The translations under genes were made by a program, and so were the position numbers. DNA of 7,616 bases from Candidatus Zixiibacteriota bacterium (GTDB lineage: Bacteria > Zixibacteria > MSB-5A5 > WJJR01): the NCBI GenBank assembly GCA_020058315.1, contig JAGVEK010000236.1, forward strand, positions 1 through 7,616. The letters are read 5' to 3'. Below, piece by piece: positions 1 to 6,920 of this stretch. The notes below the pieces were generated by a model. That model was not told the DNA's origin, ran no database searches, and saw only the letters and a list, made by a program, of their open reading frames with translations. How positions within the stretch are numbered: the stretch's first letter is position 1; every line of letters starts with the position of its first letter.

Positions 1-122
1 AATAGTAAAGCTCTGCTGTCCCTCTGAGGGTTGTATCAGGTGGGAAATGGCGGGTGACGCACGGGTTGTTTCCATCAGGGATCAGATTGCTGGGTTGAAA
101 GCAGCTACTGTTGGGAGGGGTC

Positions 123-1331
123 ATGAATCGTTCGAAAACACTGTTGATCATCGGATTGGCGGCCCTGTTGTTGGTGAGTTTTTCGCTGTCCGCCAGCGCT
201 CAGTTGGGGGGACTGAAGCAGCGCGTCAAGAAGAAGGTTGAAAACAAGGCTGCCGAGAAAGCCGAGGAGGCGATCGACAAGGCCGCCGAAGGGGACCAGG
301 AAGAAACCACCGAATCGACCAAGACAAAGCAAGAGACGGCGACGACGGGTGAAGGCGCCTCTTCGGAGAAGCCGGGCGAAGGAGTCTGGGTCAAGTATGA
401 ATTTGTTCCAGGTGACCGGGTGATCTTTTTCGACGATCTCGCGCGCGATGAAGTCGGCAACTTCCCGCAGCGGTTGGAACTGACAAAAGAGAATATGGAA
501 GTGGCCGAGTGGAAGGGGACCCGCTGGCTGCGCGCCACAACGTACAGCGACTTCCTTGTCCCGTTGCCCGAGATACTGCCAGAGGGGTTCACGATCGAAT
601 TCGACTATTACACGCCTACCACCTGGCCGGAAGTTGAAGTCACGTGCGTGATGCCGGAACACAACAGGGACATCACTTACGACGAGGCTTTCTTCAGCAC
701 ATACTCTTCAAGAGCCGGCATCAGGCACGCCGACAGCAAGGAAGAAGTTGCGCTCACCGAGCTTGCAGACGACGTGGCCAAAGGTGTCATGCACTGCCAG
801 GTGATGGCGGACAAGAAGTACATGAAAGTCTATGTCAACGGCACTAGGGTGTCCAATTTCCCCAACACGAATTTCGGCCGGTCCAACAAGATCCGTTTTT
901 ACACGTCGGGACACGTTGACAAGCCTGCAATGTTCGCCAATTTCCGGGTGGCGGCCAGCGGCAAGAAGATTTACGACGCGTTGATGGCCGATGGACGAGT
1001 GGCCACGCAGGGCATTCTCTTCGACTCCGGCTCAGACCGCATCCGTCCCGAATCGACTCCGACCCTGAAGGAGATCGGCCAGATGCTCAAGGACCACGCC
1101 GATCTGAAACTGATGATCGAGGGTCACACCGACAATGTCGGCGACGATGCCTCCAATCAGACCCTCAGTGACAAACGCGCCAACGCGGTGCGGGGGTATC
1201 TGATCAGCCAGTTTGGGATAGACAGTGCACGCCTGCAAGCGAAAGGATTCGGTGAGTCAAAGCCAGTCAGTTCCAATGACAGCGCCGAGGGGAGACAGAA
1301 CAACCGGCGCGTGGAGTTGGTGAAGATCTAA
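123..1331 (+). CDS. OmpA-family protein with central beta-rich domain
   Basis: This is a 402-residue secreted envelope protein. Residues 1-26 form a signal peptide: a short basic start, a leucine-rich core, and an Ala-Ser-Ala site followed by Gln27, with no lipobox. Residues 30-85 are highly charged and low in complexity (Lys/Glu/Ala, then Thr/Glu), probably a helical or flexible spacer. Residues 92-290 form a beta-rich region, with a VPGDRVIFFDDL stretch near 95-106 that recalls concanavalin/LamG-like domains found in some OmpA proteins. Residues 297-402 are an OmpA C-terminal domain: ILFDSGSDRIRP, then GHTDNVGDDASNQTLSDKR, ending in GRQNNRRVEL. Asp337 and Arg352 match the diaminopimelate-binding pair by position. 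It probably sits in the periplasm or outer membrane and binds peptidoglycan. The ATG at 123 follows GGGAGGGG at 113-120. An in-frame TTG at 111 is less likely because it precedes that Shine-Dalgarno sequence. The C-terminal domain is certain; the central fold is inferred. Confidence 0.93.
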   Translation: MNRSKTLLIIGLAALLLVSFSLSASAQLGGLKQRVKKKVENKAAEKAEEAIDKAAEGDQEETTESTKTKQETATTGEGASSEKPGEGVWVKYEFVPGDRVIFFDDLARDEVGNFPQRLELTKENMEVAEWKGTRWLRATTYSDFLVPLPEILPEGFTIEFDYYTPTTWPEVEVTCVMPEHNRDITYDEAFFSTYSSRAGIRHADSKEEVALTELADDVAKGVMHCQVMADKKYMKVYVNGTRVSNFPNTNFGRSNKIRFYTSGHVDKPAMFANFRVAASGKKIYDALMADGRVATQGILFDSGSDRIRPESTPTLKEIGQMLKDHADLKLMIEGHTDNVGDDASNQTLSDKRANAVRGYLISQFGIDSARLQAKGFGESKPVSSNDSAEGRQNNRRVELVKI

Positions 1332-1354
1332 GTTTTCCGCCTGAGGGGGGCATG

Positions 1355-1390
1355 GACGCTCTTGTCCCGGCGACAGCGGACAAGAGCGTC
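1355..1390 (+). terminator. Perfect 13-bp hairpin after the OmpA-family gene
   Basis: GACGCTCTTGTCC (1355-1367) is the exact reverse complement of GGACAAGAGCGTC (1378-1390), with a 10-base loop. It starts 23 bases after the stop codon, where a terminator would be expected. No T-tract follows (TGCACCCACG), so it is not a classical intrinsic terminator. It could be a tail-less terminator, a 3' stabilising hairpin, or a copy of a dispersed palindromic repeat. Confidence 0.45.
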
Positions 1391-1408
1391 TGCACCCACG
1401 AAGTAAAG

Positions 1409-1439
1409 GAGGAGCTTCTCCCTCACAAAGAAGCTCCTC
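1409..1439. repeat. Perfect 11-bp inverted repeat
   Basis: GAGGAGCTTCT (1409-1419) pairs exactly with AGAAGCTCCTC (1429-1439) around a 9-base loop. It lies 18 bases beyond the first hairpin and also lacks a T-tract. Its role is unknown. Being symmetric, it could act on transcripts from either direction. Confidence 0.6.
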
Positions 1440-1448
1440 ACACCCCAC

Positions 1449-1500
1449 CTGTCAGCACCCCTTCACCGCTTGTTGAGCTGACAGTCCGCTCAAGGCGGAC
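1449..1500. repeat. Two overlapping inverted repeats
   Basis: CTGTCAGC (1449-1456) pairs with GCTGACAG (1477-1484) around a 20-base loop. GTCCGC (1484-1489) pairs with GCGGAC (1495-1500) around a 5-base loop. The two stems share base 1484, so they abut and may stack or weakly compete. They complete a run of four hairpins from 1355 to 1500. The second stem is short and could arise by chance, but the clustering makes a coincidence less likely. Confidence 0.5.
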
Positions 1501-1897
1501 CGATATAGATTGTATCAAAGAGTGTGCCAATCAGGTGCCGGGCCGGAACATGCCTGTATCTCGCTATTAGACAATTCGTTACGAGCGGGTCCATCGACCA
1601 AATGCGGGGCAACTCGCGGTCTGGCACGCATTTTCTGCGCGAGCGGCGAATCGAGACTTCTTCCATCTGTATTTATCCTCTTGTTATTCAGTGCGTTATC
1701 GGATGCGCAGTCGTTGCGTGCGGTCGGCGCATACATGGCGTGTACAACACTCGGTGGTTGACGTAACCGGAGTGAAGCTGTCAAGACTTCCGAACGTCTG
1801 GCGAAACGGCTTGATCGACCAAGCGCTGGCCGTCTAACTTTGAACCAGTGTCGCAAAGCGGCATTGTTGGCCGATTTATCACCCTGCAGGAGGAGCG
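1501..1897. other. Spacer without a convincing gene
   Basis: This is the part of the intergenic region beyond the hairpin cluster. Short open frames exist on both strands, but none has a recognisable domain, a start with a Shine-Dalgarno sequence, or the codon pattern of the neighbours. A hydrophobic run in one plus frame (about 1660-1720) resembles a signal sequence but has no plausible start codon. The only supported elements are a candidate promoter (1811-1838) and the thiolase ribosome-binding site AGGAGGAG at 1888-1895. Confidence 0.6.
1811..1838 (+). promoter_or_regulatory. Candidate sigma-70-type promoter for thiolase
   Basis: TTGATC (1811-1816) matches a -35 box at four of six positions. 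After a 16-base spacer, TCTAAC (1833-1838) matches a -10 box at four of six. Transcription would begin near 1845, leaving a leader of about 50 bases before the thiolase ATG. The match is modest, and the organism's promoter consensus is unknown. Confidence 0.25.
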
Positions 1898-3079
1898 ATG
1901 TCAAAGACCGTAGTGATCTGTGATGGCGCACGAACCCCATTCGGCGAGTTTTGTCAGTCTTTGCGCGACATCTCAGCGATTGATCTGGGCGTGATTGCGG
2001 CCAAGGCGGCAATGAAGAAGGCCGGCGTGGCTCCTGAGAAGATCGATCACGTGGTGATGGGCAATGCGATGCAGACTTCCGCGGATGCACTCTATGGGGC
2101 ACGGCATGTTGGTCTCAAGGCCGGGGTGCCGATTGCCAGTCCTGCTCTGACTGTGAACCGCATCTGCGGCTCGGGGTTACAGGCCATTGTCAACGGGGCG
2201 CAGTTCATCCAGCTTGATGAGGCGGATATTGTTCTGGCGGGTGGGATGGAGAACATGTCGCAATCCCCGCATGTCATACGGGGTGCGCGCTGGGGACTTC
2301 CTCTCGGACAGGGAAAGATGGAAGATGCGCTGTGGGCGGCGCTCACCGATCCCTACTGTGATCTGAACATGGCGTTGACGGCCGAGAAGGTCGCCGAACA
2401 ATACGGGGTTACCCGGCAGGATATGGATGAATTCGCGCACCGGTCATTCAACGCCGCGATGAATGCGAAGAACAAAGGCTGGCTCAGAGAGGAAATCGAG
2501 CCGATTGAACTGCCCGGCAAGAAAGGCGAGACCAAAGTCCTGGACTACGATGAGCATATCCGCGAAACATCGATGGAACAGCTCGGTAAGTTGCGGGCGG
2601 TTTTCAAGAAGGACGGAGGTGTCACCGCGGGGAACGCATCAGGGATCAACGATGGTGCCTGTGCTCTCGTGATCGCGTCGGAAGAGGCGGCTTCCAAGAA
2701 CGGTCTGAAAGTACTCGGCCGGCTGGTTTCATATGGCATCGCCGGAGTCCCGCCTGACATCATGGGGATCGGGCCGGTTGATTCGATCAAGAAGGCGCTG
2801 GCGAAGGCAAAGCTGGAACTGAAAGATCTTGATCTGGTCGAGATCAACGAGGCATTCGCAGGTCAGTACCTTGGATGCGAAAGGGCGTTGGGGCTCCCGC
2901 GCGAAAAGACCAACGTCAATGGCGGTGCCATTGCGATTGGCCACCCACTGGCCGCATCGGGTGCCCGGCTGACGCTCACAGTGCTCTACGAGATGCGCCG
3001 CCGGCAGGTCCGCTACGGGTGCGCATCGCTGTGCATCGGTGGCGGGCAGGGAATCGCGGCGATTTTCGAGCGCATCTGA
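1898..3079 (+). CDS. Thiolase (acetyl-CoA acetyltransferase)
   Basis: This 393-residue protein has normal length for a thiolase. The enzyme either condenses two acetyl-CoA to acetoacetyl-CoA or cleaves 3-ketoacyl-CoA with CoA in the cytoplasm. Cys90 in NRICGSGLQA is the acyl-accepting cysteine. GGMENMSQSPHVIRGARWG at about 115-133 is the thiolase family signature. Asn317 lies in the NEAF motif, His349 in GGAIAIGHPLAASGAR, and Cys379 in CIGGGQG is the second catalytic cysteine, so the active site looks complete. The region after the signature (a TDPYC stretch, then a TAEKVAEQYGVTR stretch) resembles biosynthetic-type PhaA/AtoB thiolases, but substrate length and direction cannot be settled by reading. 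The ATG follows AGGAGGAG (1888-1895) at good spacing. The AlkD-like gene begins 25 bases downstream, so the two are probably co-transcribed. The ADP-forming ligase further on could use its acyl-CoA product. Confidence 0.96.
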   Translation: MSKTVVICDGARTPFGEFCQSLRDISAIDLGVIAAKAAMKKAGVAPEKIDHVVMGNAMQTSADALYGARHVGLKAGVPIASPALTVNRICGSGLQAIVNGAQFIQLDEADIVLAGGMENMSQSPHVIRGARWGLPLGQGKMEDALWAALTDPYCDLNMALTAEKVAEQYGVTRQDMDEFAHRSFNAAMNAKNKGWLREEIEPIELPGKKGETKVLDYDEHIRETSMEQLGKLRAVFKKDGGVTAGNASGINDGACALVIASEEAASKNGLKVLGRLVSYGIAGVPPDIMGIGPVDSIKKALAKAKLELKDLDLVEINEAFAGQYLGCERALGLPREKTNVNGGAIAIGHPLAASGARLTLTVLYEMRRRQVRYGCASLCIGGGQGIAAIFERI

Positions 3080-3104
3080 CGGATCGCGAAGAGTGAATGC
3101 GGAT

Positions 3105-3815
3105 ATGAATAGTCTTGCATTGGCGCTTGATACGAGGCTTCGGGGGCTGGCGAATCCCGAGGAGGCGGCCAAAGCCGCGAAGTATTATGGCTCGGCGGGT
3201 CCCTTCCTGGGGATTGGCACCGATATGCTTCAGATTATCGCCGCGGAAACCACCGAGGAATTGACCAGCAGCGGTGGCTGGAAGGGCGAAGCCGGCCTTG
3301 CCCAAACACTCTGGGGATACCGTGCGCACGAGCACCGTCTCCTCGCGGTTCTTCTGGTGCAGAAATATCCCCGACCATACTCCGCGGACACGTGGGATAT
3401 CTGTGCGCACTGGCTCGACGAGACGGACAATTGGGAGATCATCGATGCTATCGGCATTGGTGTCTTGGGCGAGATGGTGCTCGCCGATCCGCAACGGGTG
3501 GAGATCTTGAGGTCCTGGACCATCTCCAAGAACTTCTGGCGGCAGCGGGCAGCAGTCGTGGCGATGCTGCCGCTCAATTCTGGAGGCCAGGTTCATGCTG
3601 CGGAGACGTTCGGGATGTGCCAACCATTGATGCTGACGACCGAGCCGCATGTGCGCACGGCGCTCGCGTGGGTGATTCGCGAGGTCGGGGTGGCCGCGCC
3701 GGATGAGACGGCTGCGTTTCTGCTGCCTTACAAATTCAAAGTCGTCAACAGCCTGTTGCGGGAGGCGGCCCGCAAACTGCCCCGCCATCTCGAACGTGCG
3801 ATTGTGGGCGGGTAG
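3105..3815 (+). CDS. DNA alkylation repair protein, AlkD-like
   Basis: This 236-residue all-helical protein matches the length and motif order of the AlkD family, HEAT-like-repeat glycosylases that remove positively charged alkylated bases such as 3- and 7-alkylpurines. The N-terminus has a LANPEEAAKAAKYYG segment followed by FLGIGTDML, typical of family starts. Next come LWGYRAHEHRLLAVLLV (69-85), the segment NWEIIDAIG (109-117), NFWRQRAAVVAML (143-155) and ALAWVIREVG (186-195). Trp110, Asp114, Arg148 and Trp189 fall within two residues of the positions known for Bacillus cereus AlkD residues Trp109, Asp113, Arg148 and Trp187, so catalytic ability looks preserved. ATG 3105 is preferred because the family match begins there; an in-frame GTG at 3093 is an alternative. 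The Shine-Dalgarno sequence is weak (GAG at 3091-3093), which suggests translation coupled to the thiolase 25 bases upstream. Its place between two acyl-CoA enzymes is unusual. Confidence 0.85.
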   Translation: MNSLALALDTRLRGLANPEEAAKAAKYYGSAGPFLGIGTDMLQIIAAETTEELTSSGGWKGEAGLAQTLWGYRAHEHRLLAVLLVQKYPRPYSADTWDICAHWLDETDNWEIIDAIGIGVLGEMVLADPQRVEILRSWTISKNFWRQRAAVVAMLPLNSGGQVHAAETFGMCQPLMLTTEPHVRTALAWVIREVGVAAPDETAAFLLPYKFKVVNSLLREAARKLPRHLERAIVGG

Positions 3816-3841
3816 CCGGCGCTGTTCGCAGTGTTCAGTTC

Positions 3842-3860
3842 TGTCAAATTGATTATGACA
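3842..3860. promoter_or_regulatory. Inverted repeat TGTCA-N9-TGACA, possible operator
   Basis: TGTCA (3842-3846) and TGACA (3856-3860) are symmetric half-sites around an AT-rich 9-base centre. The site lies in the 161-base spacer before the ADP-forming ligase gene. The size and spacing suit a dimeric regulator, though five-base arms can occur by chance and no regulator is encoded nearby. Confidence 0.25.
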
Positions 3861-3871
3861 CAGCCGCGCAG

Positions 3872-3891
3872 GATCTCCTGTCGCGGAGATC
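3872..3891. repeat. 7-bp inverted repeat before the ligase gene
   Basis: GATCTCC (3872-3878) pairs with GGAGATC (3885-3891) around the loop TGTCGC. It could end the thiolase/AlkD transcript, although no T-tract follows. It could also be an operator: AATAAT at 3895-3900, a good -10-like hexamer, begins four bases later, but without a convincing -35 box. Confidence 0.35.
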
Positions 3892-3976
3892 GGCAATAAT
3901 GCGTATTCAGACACCGTGGCATAGCCGGCACTCTGTCTGATATCAAGAGCGCTCGCGGCCCAGCAGGAGATTTTGG

Positions 3977-6094
3977 ATGAAACTTTCAGCAGGATTGGAC
4001 AAGATCTTTCGCCCCAAGTCGATCGCGATTGTCGGGGCCACCGCCCGCAAGGGGACAATTGGTCGCGAGATCACGCACAACCTCATCTCGTATGGATTCA
4101 CCGGCAAGGTGTTCCCGGTCAATCCTGCCGCCGAGGTGATCCACTCGATCAAGTGTTATCCGTCGATTCTCGACATCCCCGATCCGATTGACCTGGCGAT
4201 TATTGTCGTCAGGAAAGACCTGGTGCTTTCGGTAATTGACGAGTGCGGGCGGAAGGGTGTGGGCGGTGTCGTGGTGATCACCTCGGGCTTCAAGGAAGTG
4301 GGGCCTGAGGGTGCCAAGCGCGAAGAGGCAATGATGGAACGCGTGCGTCATTATGGCATGCGTATCATCGGGCCGAATTGCTTTGGCGTGATCAACACGC
4401 ACCCGGATTTCATGATGAACGCCACCTTCTCACGGACGGCGCCCCTGCCGGGCAAGATCGGTTTCATGTCACAGTCGGGGGCTCTGGGTGAGGGCATTCT
4501 GAATCATGCCCGAAAGCTGGGGATCGGTTTCTCGATGTTCGCATCGGTGGGCAACAAGGCCGATATCTCCGGCAACGCACTTCTAGACTACTGGATGGAT
4601 GACCCGGCGACCGAGATCATTCTGCTTTATCTCGAAAGTTTCGGTGCGCCGGAGACATTCACAAAGATCGCGCGCGACATCACCAAGGTCAAACCGATCA
4701 TCGCGGTGAAATCGGGTAAGACAACGGCGGGCGCACGGGCCACCGCGTCGCACACTGGTGCCCTCGCCGGGTACGATGTCGGCGTGGATGCGCTCTTCGA
4801 TCAATGCGGTGTCTTGCGCGTCAATTCAATTGAGGAGCTGTTTGATCTCGCCAAGGCTTTTGACCGGCAGCCGGTGCCGAAGGGAAACCGGGTGGCGATT
4901 CTCACGAATGCCGGCGGGCCGGGGATCCTCGCCACCGACGCGGCGGCCGGCATCGGACTGGACGTTGTTCGTCTTGATCCGAAGACAATCGAAATTCTGA
5001 AGGCGAATCTTCCGCCTGAGGCTGCCACCGGCAATCCGGTCGATATGATTGCGTCGGCCACGCCGGATCAGTTCGAGATGGCGCTGGACAGTCTCTCGGC
5101 TGATCCGAATGTCGATGCACTTATCGTTGTTTTCGTCCCGCCGATTATGATCGACGAACTGAGAGTGGCCGACGCGATCATCAAGGCCCGCACCCGCACC
5201 GACAAGCCATACCTGACTTGCTTTATGGGTCCGGGAGAGGGATCGGCCGGAGCCGATCGCCTCAAAGTGGCCGGCATCCCGGTCTATACATTTCCCGAGG
5301 CCATTGCCAGCACCTACGCGATGATGGTCAAGTATGCGGCGTGGCAGAGACGTCCGTCCGGGACGTTTCCTCCTGCTCCCGCTGGCGTGCATGACGTCCG
5401 TGAGTCACTGACCCAATTGGCCCGTGGCGGACAGACACTTGTGCTTGGCGGAGAGGCGCTTGAGATCATTTCAAGATGCGGGATTCCTGCTGCTCCCCTG
5501 TGGGTGGCCAAGGAAATGGAGCAGGCATTCAACCTGGCTGAGCTGGTCGGCTATCCAGTTGTTCTGAAACTGGAAGCGCAGGGGCTGGTTCACAAGACAG
5601 AGGTCGGCGGGGTCGTGACCGATGTTCGGAATGAACTCGAATTGGGCAAGCACTACCAGACGCTGATGCGTCGTGCACAGGAGCGGAACCTGCCGGATGC
5701 CCGGATCGTGGTGCAGGCCATGGTCAAAGGCGGGGTCGAGATGGTGCTGGGGATGGTGCGCGATCCCCAATTTGGTCCGTTGATCATGTGTGGTCTGGGC
5801 GGTGTTTTCGTCGAAGTGATGAAAGATGTCGCCTTCAAGCTGCCGCCGCTATCTGAGGAAGACGCGTTCGAGATGGTCGATCATCTGAAAGCCAAGCGGC
5901 TGCTGACAGGGTACCGTGGGTCGGCCAGCATGGATCTGAAGCCGCTGATGGACGCATTGCTCACGCTCTCACGGCTCGTCGAGGACTTCCCGCTGATCAG
6001 CGAATTGGACATCAATCCATTCGTGGTTTGCCCGGATGGCACGAAATCGGGCGCGATTGATGCCCGCATCGTGCTTGCGGGCAACGTGGTTTGA
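3977..6094 (+). CDS. Acetate/acyl-CoA ligase (ADP-forming), fused alpha-beta
   Basis: This 705-residue NDP-forming acyl-CoA synthetase converts acyl-CoA, ADP and phosphate to free acid, CoA and ATP, or the reverse. Residues 7-140 are the CoA-binding Rossmann domain (SIAIVGATARKGTIGR; GPNCFGVIN at 132-140). Residues 158-300 are the first ligase domain (MSQSGALGEG at 164-173), with the phosphorylatable His259 in ATASHTGALAG. Residues 303-460 are the second ligase domain (LTNAGGPGILATDAAAG). Residues 475-705 are an ATP-grasp beta part: VVLKLEAQGLVHKTEVGGV (528-546) carries His540-Lys540-region residues at 539-540 suited to the second phosphohistidine step, and ELDINPFVV (676-684) carries metal-binding acids. 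All key motifs look intact. The alpha-beta order matches single-chain enzymes of bacteria and some archaea, and there is no GNAT domain as in Pat-type proteins. The ATG follows AGGAG (3965-3969) with 7-base spacing. With the thiolase it could conserve energy from acyl-CoA; whether it prefers acetate or longer acids is unknown. Confidence 0.94.
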   Translation: MKLSAGLDKIFRPKSIAIVGATARKGTIGREITHNLISYGFTGKVFPVNPAAEVIHSIKCYPSILDIPDPIDLAIIVVRKDLVLSVIDECGRKGVGGVVVITSGFKEVGPEGAKREEAMMERVRHYGMRIIGPNCFGVINTHPDFMMNATFSRTAPLPGKIGFMSQSGALGEGILNHARKLGIGFSMFASVGNKADISGNALLDYWMDDPATEIILLYLESFGAPETFTKIARDITKVKPIIAVKSGKTTAGARATASHTGALAGYDVGVDALFDQCGVLRVNSIEELFDLAKAFDRQPVPKGNRVAILTNAGGPGILATDAAAGIGLDVVRLDPKTIEILKANLPPEAATGNPVDMIASATPDQFEMALDSLSADPNVDALIVVFVPPIMIDELRVADAIIKARTRTDKPYLTCFMGPGEGSAGADRLKVAGIPVYTFPEAIASTYAMMVKYAAWQRRPSGTFPPAPAGVHDVRESLTQLARGGQTLVLGGEALEIISRCGIPAAPLWVAKEMEQAFNLAELVGYPVVLKLEAQGLVHKTEVGGVVTDVRNELELGKHYQTLMRRAQERNLPDARIVVQAMVKGGVEMVLGMVRDPQFGPLIMCGLGGVFVEVMKDVAFKLPPLSEEDAFEMVDHLKAKRLLTGYRGSASMDLKPLMDALLTLSRLVEDFPLISELDINPFVVCPDGTKSGAIDARIVLAGNVV

Positions 6095-6359
6095 TTCCGC
6101 GCTGTCCCAATTGACTCGATCGATGGTTCAAGCCGAAGGCGACGACGGAGATGCTCGCGCTTCCGTACAATGAAGGCACACCCCGGTCTTCCCGGTCGCG
6201 CACTGATCCGGGTCGAAGCGGGTGGAGACCTGCACCTATTGTTCCCGGTCCGGCCATCTCAGATCTCTTACAGGCAATCGAACCGCAGGTCGGAACTCTC
6301 CCACGATCGGATCTGGCGACAGCAATCGGCGCCCTAATGTCATCCCTCTGCCAATTCGA
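6095..6359. other. Non-coding stretch after the ligase gene
   Basis: No gene is supported here. Open frames run through on both strands, but their translations are rich in Arg, Pro and Ser and match nothing recognisable. No T-tailed terminator follows the ligase stop. A weak stem, CCCGG (6191-6195) with CCGGG (6208-6212), is the nearest candidate. CCCGGTC recurs at 6182, 6191 and 6244. The stretch may be eroded sequence that once belonged to the sheath-protein gene remnant beginning at about 6360. Confidence 0.5.
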
Positions 6360-6584
6360 GCAGGGGTTGCGGCGTTGTGTAGCATTCCATCCATCGCAAC
6401 TGCAAGCCCGCGGTTTTTCGGGCAAGAACCGGGGCAACCACTTCGAGTGAAGAGCTATGTCAACGAGGAAGCCGGCACGCTGCGCCACCGAGAGTGGCAT
6501 TCACTGCGTGAGCGTCCGGAGGCGCGGTACATCGGGCTTACTCTTCCGCGGATCTTGCTGCGGGCCGCGTACACTCGCGAATCC
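6360..6584 (+). pseudogene. tssC: Fragment of TssC/VipB type VI sheath protein
   Basis: About 75 codons in one open frame resemble the middle of the large contractile-sheath subunit of type VI secretion systems. SIATASPRFFGQE (residues encoded at about 6393-6431) matches the PF(I/L)ATASPxFFG-like region. EWHSLRERPEARYIGLTLPR (6492-6551), followed by ILLRAAY, matches the conserved W-slRE--daRY-gLtlPR-LlR-PY block. The intervening residues have about the usual spacing. Full-length TssC is roughly 490-500 residues, so most of the gene is missing: neither the N-terminal half nor the C-terminal EED and later conserved regions is found beside it in any frame. The frame stays open from 6222 to 6629 without recognisable sequence outside the fragment, and no Shine-Dalgarno sequence precedes it. 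No other type VI gene is in the window. It is best read as a deletion relic. The match was made by eye from memory of the family. Confidence 0.6.
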
Positions 6585-6588
6585 GCGA

Positions 6589-6801
6589 TCATTCCCCCTT
6601 ACCCGGCCCCACCTGCTTTCGGATCCTGATCAGAAGGTCGGCCAGATCGGCGTCATTCATGCGGGCGAGGAATTCGACGCATTTGGTGCAGGGGGCGGGC
6701 AGAGCAGAGCACGGCACGCCTCCAGCAACCCAAATGATCCCGCCCTGTTCCGGCAACTGCTGTGGTGGGGCATCCGGTTTGATTGAATCTGACTTGTTCA
6801 T
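6589..6801 (-). CDS. Small cysteine-containing protein of unknown function
   Basis: This 70-residue protein is not recognised. It has a polar N-terminus, then GGIIWVAGGVPCSALPAPC, then CVEFLARMNDADLADLLIRI, which looks helical, and a short basic tail. Cys31, Cys38 and Cys41 form a C-x6-C-x2-C pattern that could bind a metal or form a disulfide. There is no signal peptide or membrane segment. The ATG at 6801-6799 is preceded by AAGGGGG at a spacing of about 7 bases, a strong reason to think it is translated; an in-frame ATG at 6807 would lie too close to that site. A 14-base palindrome (6817-6830) is just upstream. Its stop lies four bases from the end of the TssC fragment on the opposite strand. 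It reads in the same direction as the regulator-like gene upstream, with a 119-base gap. Confidence 0.6.
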   Translation of the reverse strand: MNKSDSIKPDAPPQQLPEQGGIIWVAGGVPCSALPAPCTKCVEFLARMNDADLADLLIRIRKQVGPGKGE

Positions 6802-6816
6802 AAACATCCCCCTTCT

Positions 6817-6830
6817 TGCTGCGCGCAGCA
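6817..6830. promoter_or_regulatory. 14-bp perfect palindrome upstream of small gene
   Basis: TGCTGCGCGCAGCA reads the same on both strands. It lies 16-29 bases before the start codon of the minus-strand small gene and directly next to its Shine-Dalgarno sequence. It could be a repressor operator overlapping the transcription start or 5' leader. With no loop it would form only a poor RNA hairpin. No convincing -35/-10 pair was found in the 119-base gap. Confidence 0.35.
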
Positions 6831-6920
6831 TCCGTTCGCACGGTTACGATCGCCAATTTCTCCCGGTCCCCACGATACCGCGGTCATTGTCGCGACCCGC
6901 TGGCGGCGTCCGTACAGATG

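Noticed and set aside
1622..1638. TGGCACG at the expected -24 position of a sigma-54 promoter
   Set aside because: The GC of the -12 element is two bases out of place; no correct TTGC follows.
1510..1761. 83-codon plus-strand frame with a hydrophobic, signal-like stretch
   Set aside because: No plausible start with a ribosome-binding site just before the hydrophobic run, no recognisable domain, and the composition looks like non-coding DNA.
1832..1871. GTCTAAC followed by GTTGGCC, resembling the core sites of an integron attC
   Set aside because: The right core deviates from the consensus, the span of 40 bases is too short for an attC site, and no integron integrase or cassette is present.
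2976..4058. 360-codon minus-strand frame opposite the thiolase end and AlkD-like gene
   Set aside because: It is antisense to two confident genes, rich in Arg and His as expected for a shadow frame, and has no recognisable domain.
6182..6250. CCCGGTC three times within 70 bases
   Set aside because: Spacing is irregular (9 and 53 bases apart) and a seven-base GC-rich word recurs readily in this composition; not enough for a repeat or binding-site array.
6012..6500. 162-codon minus-strand frame across the end of the ligase gene and the spacer
   Set aside because: It overlaps the well-supported ligase gene on the other strand, matches no family, and competes with the sheath-like frame at 6360-6500.
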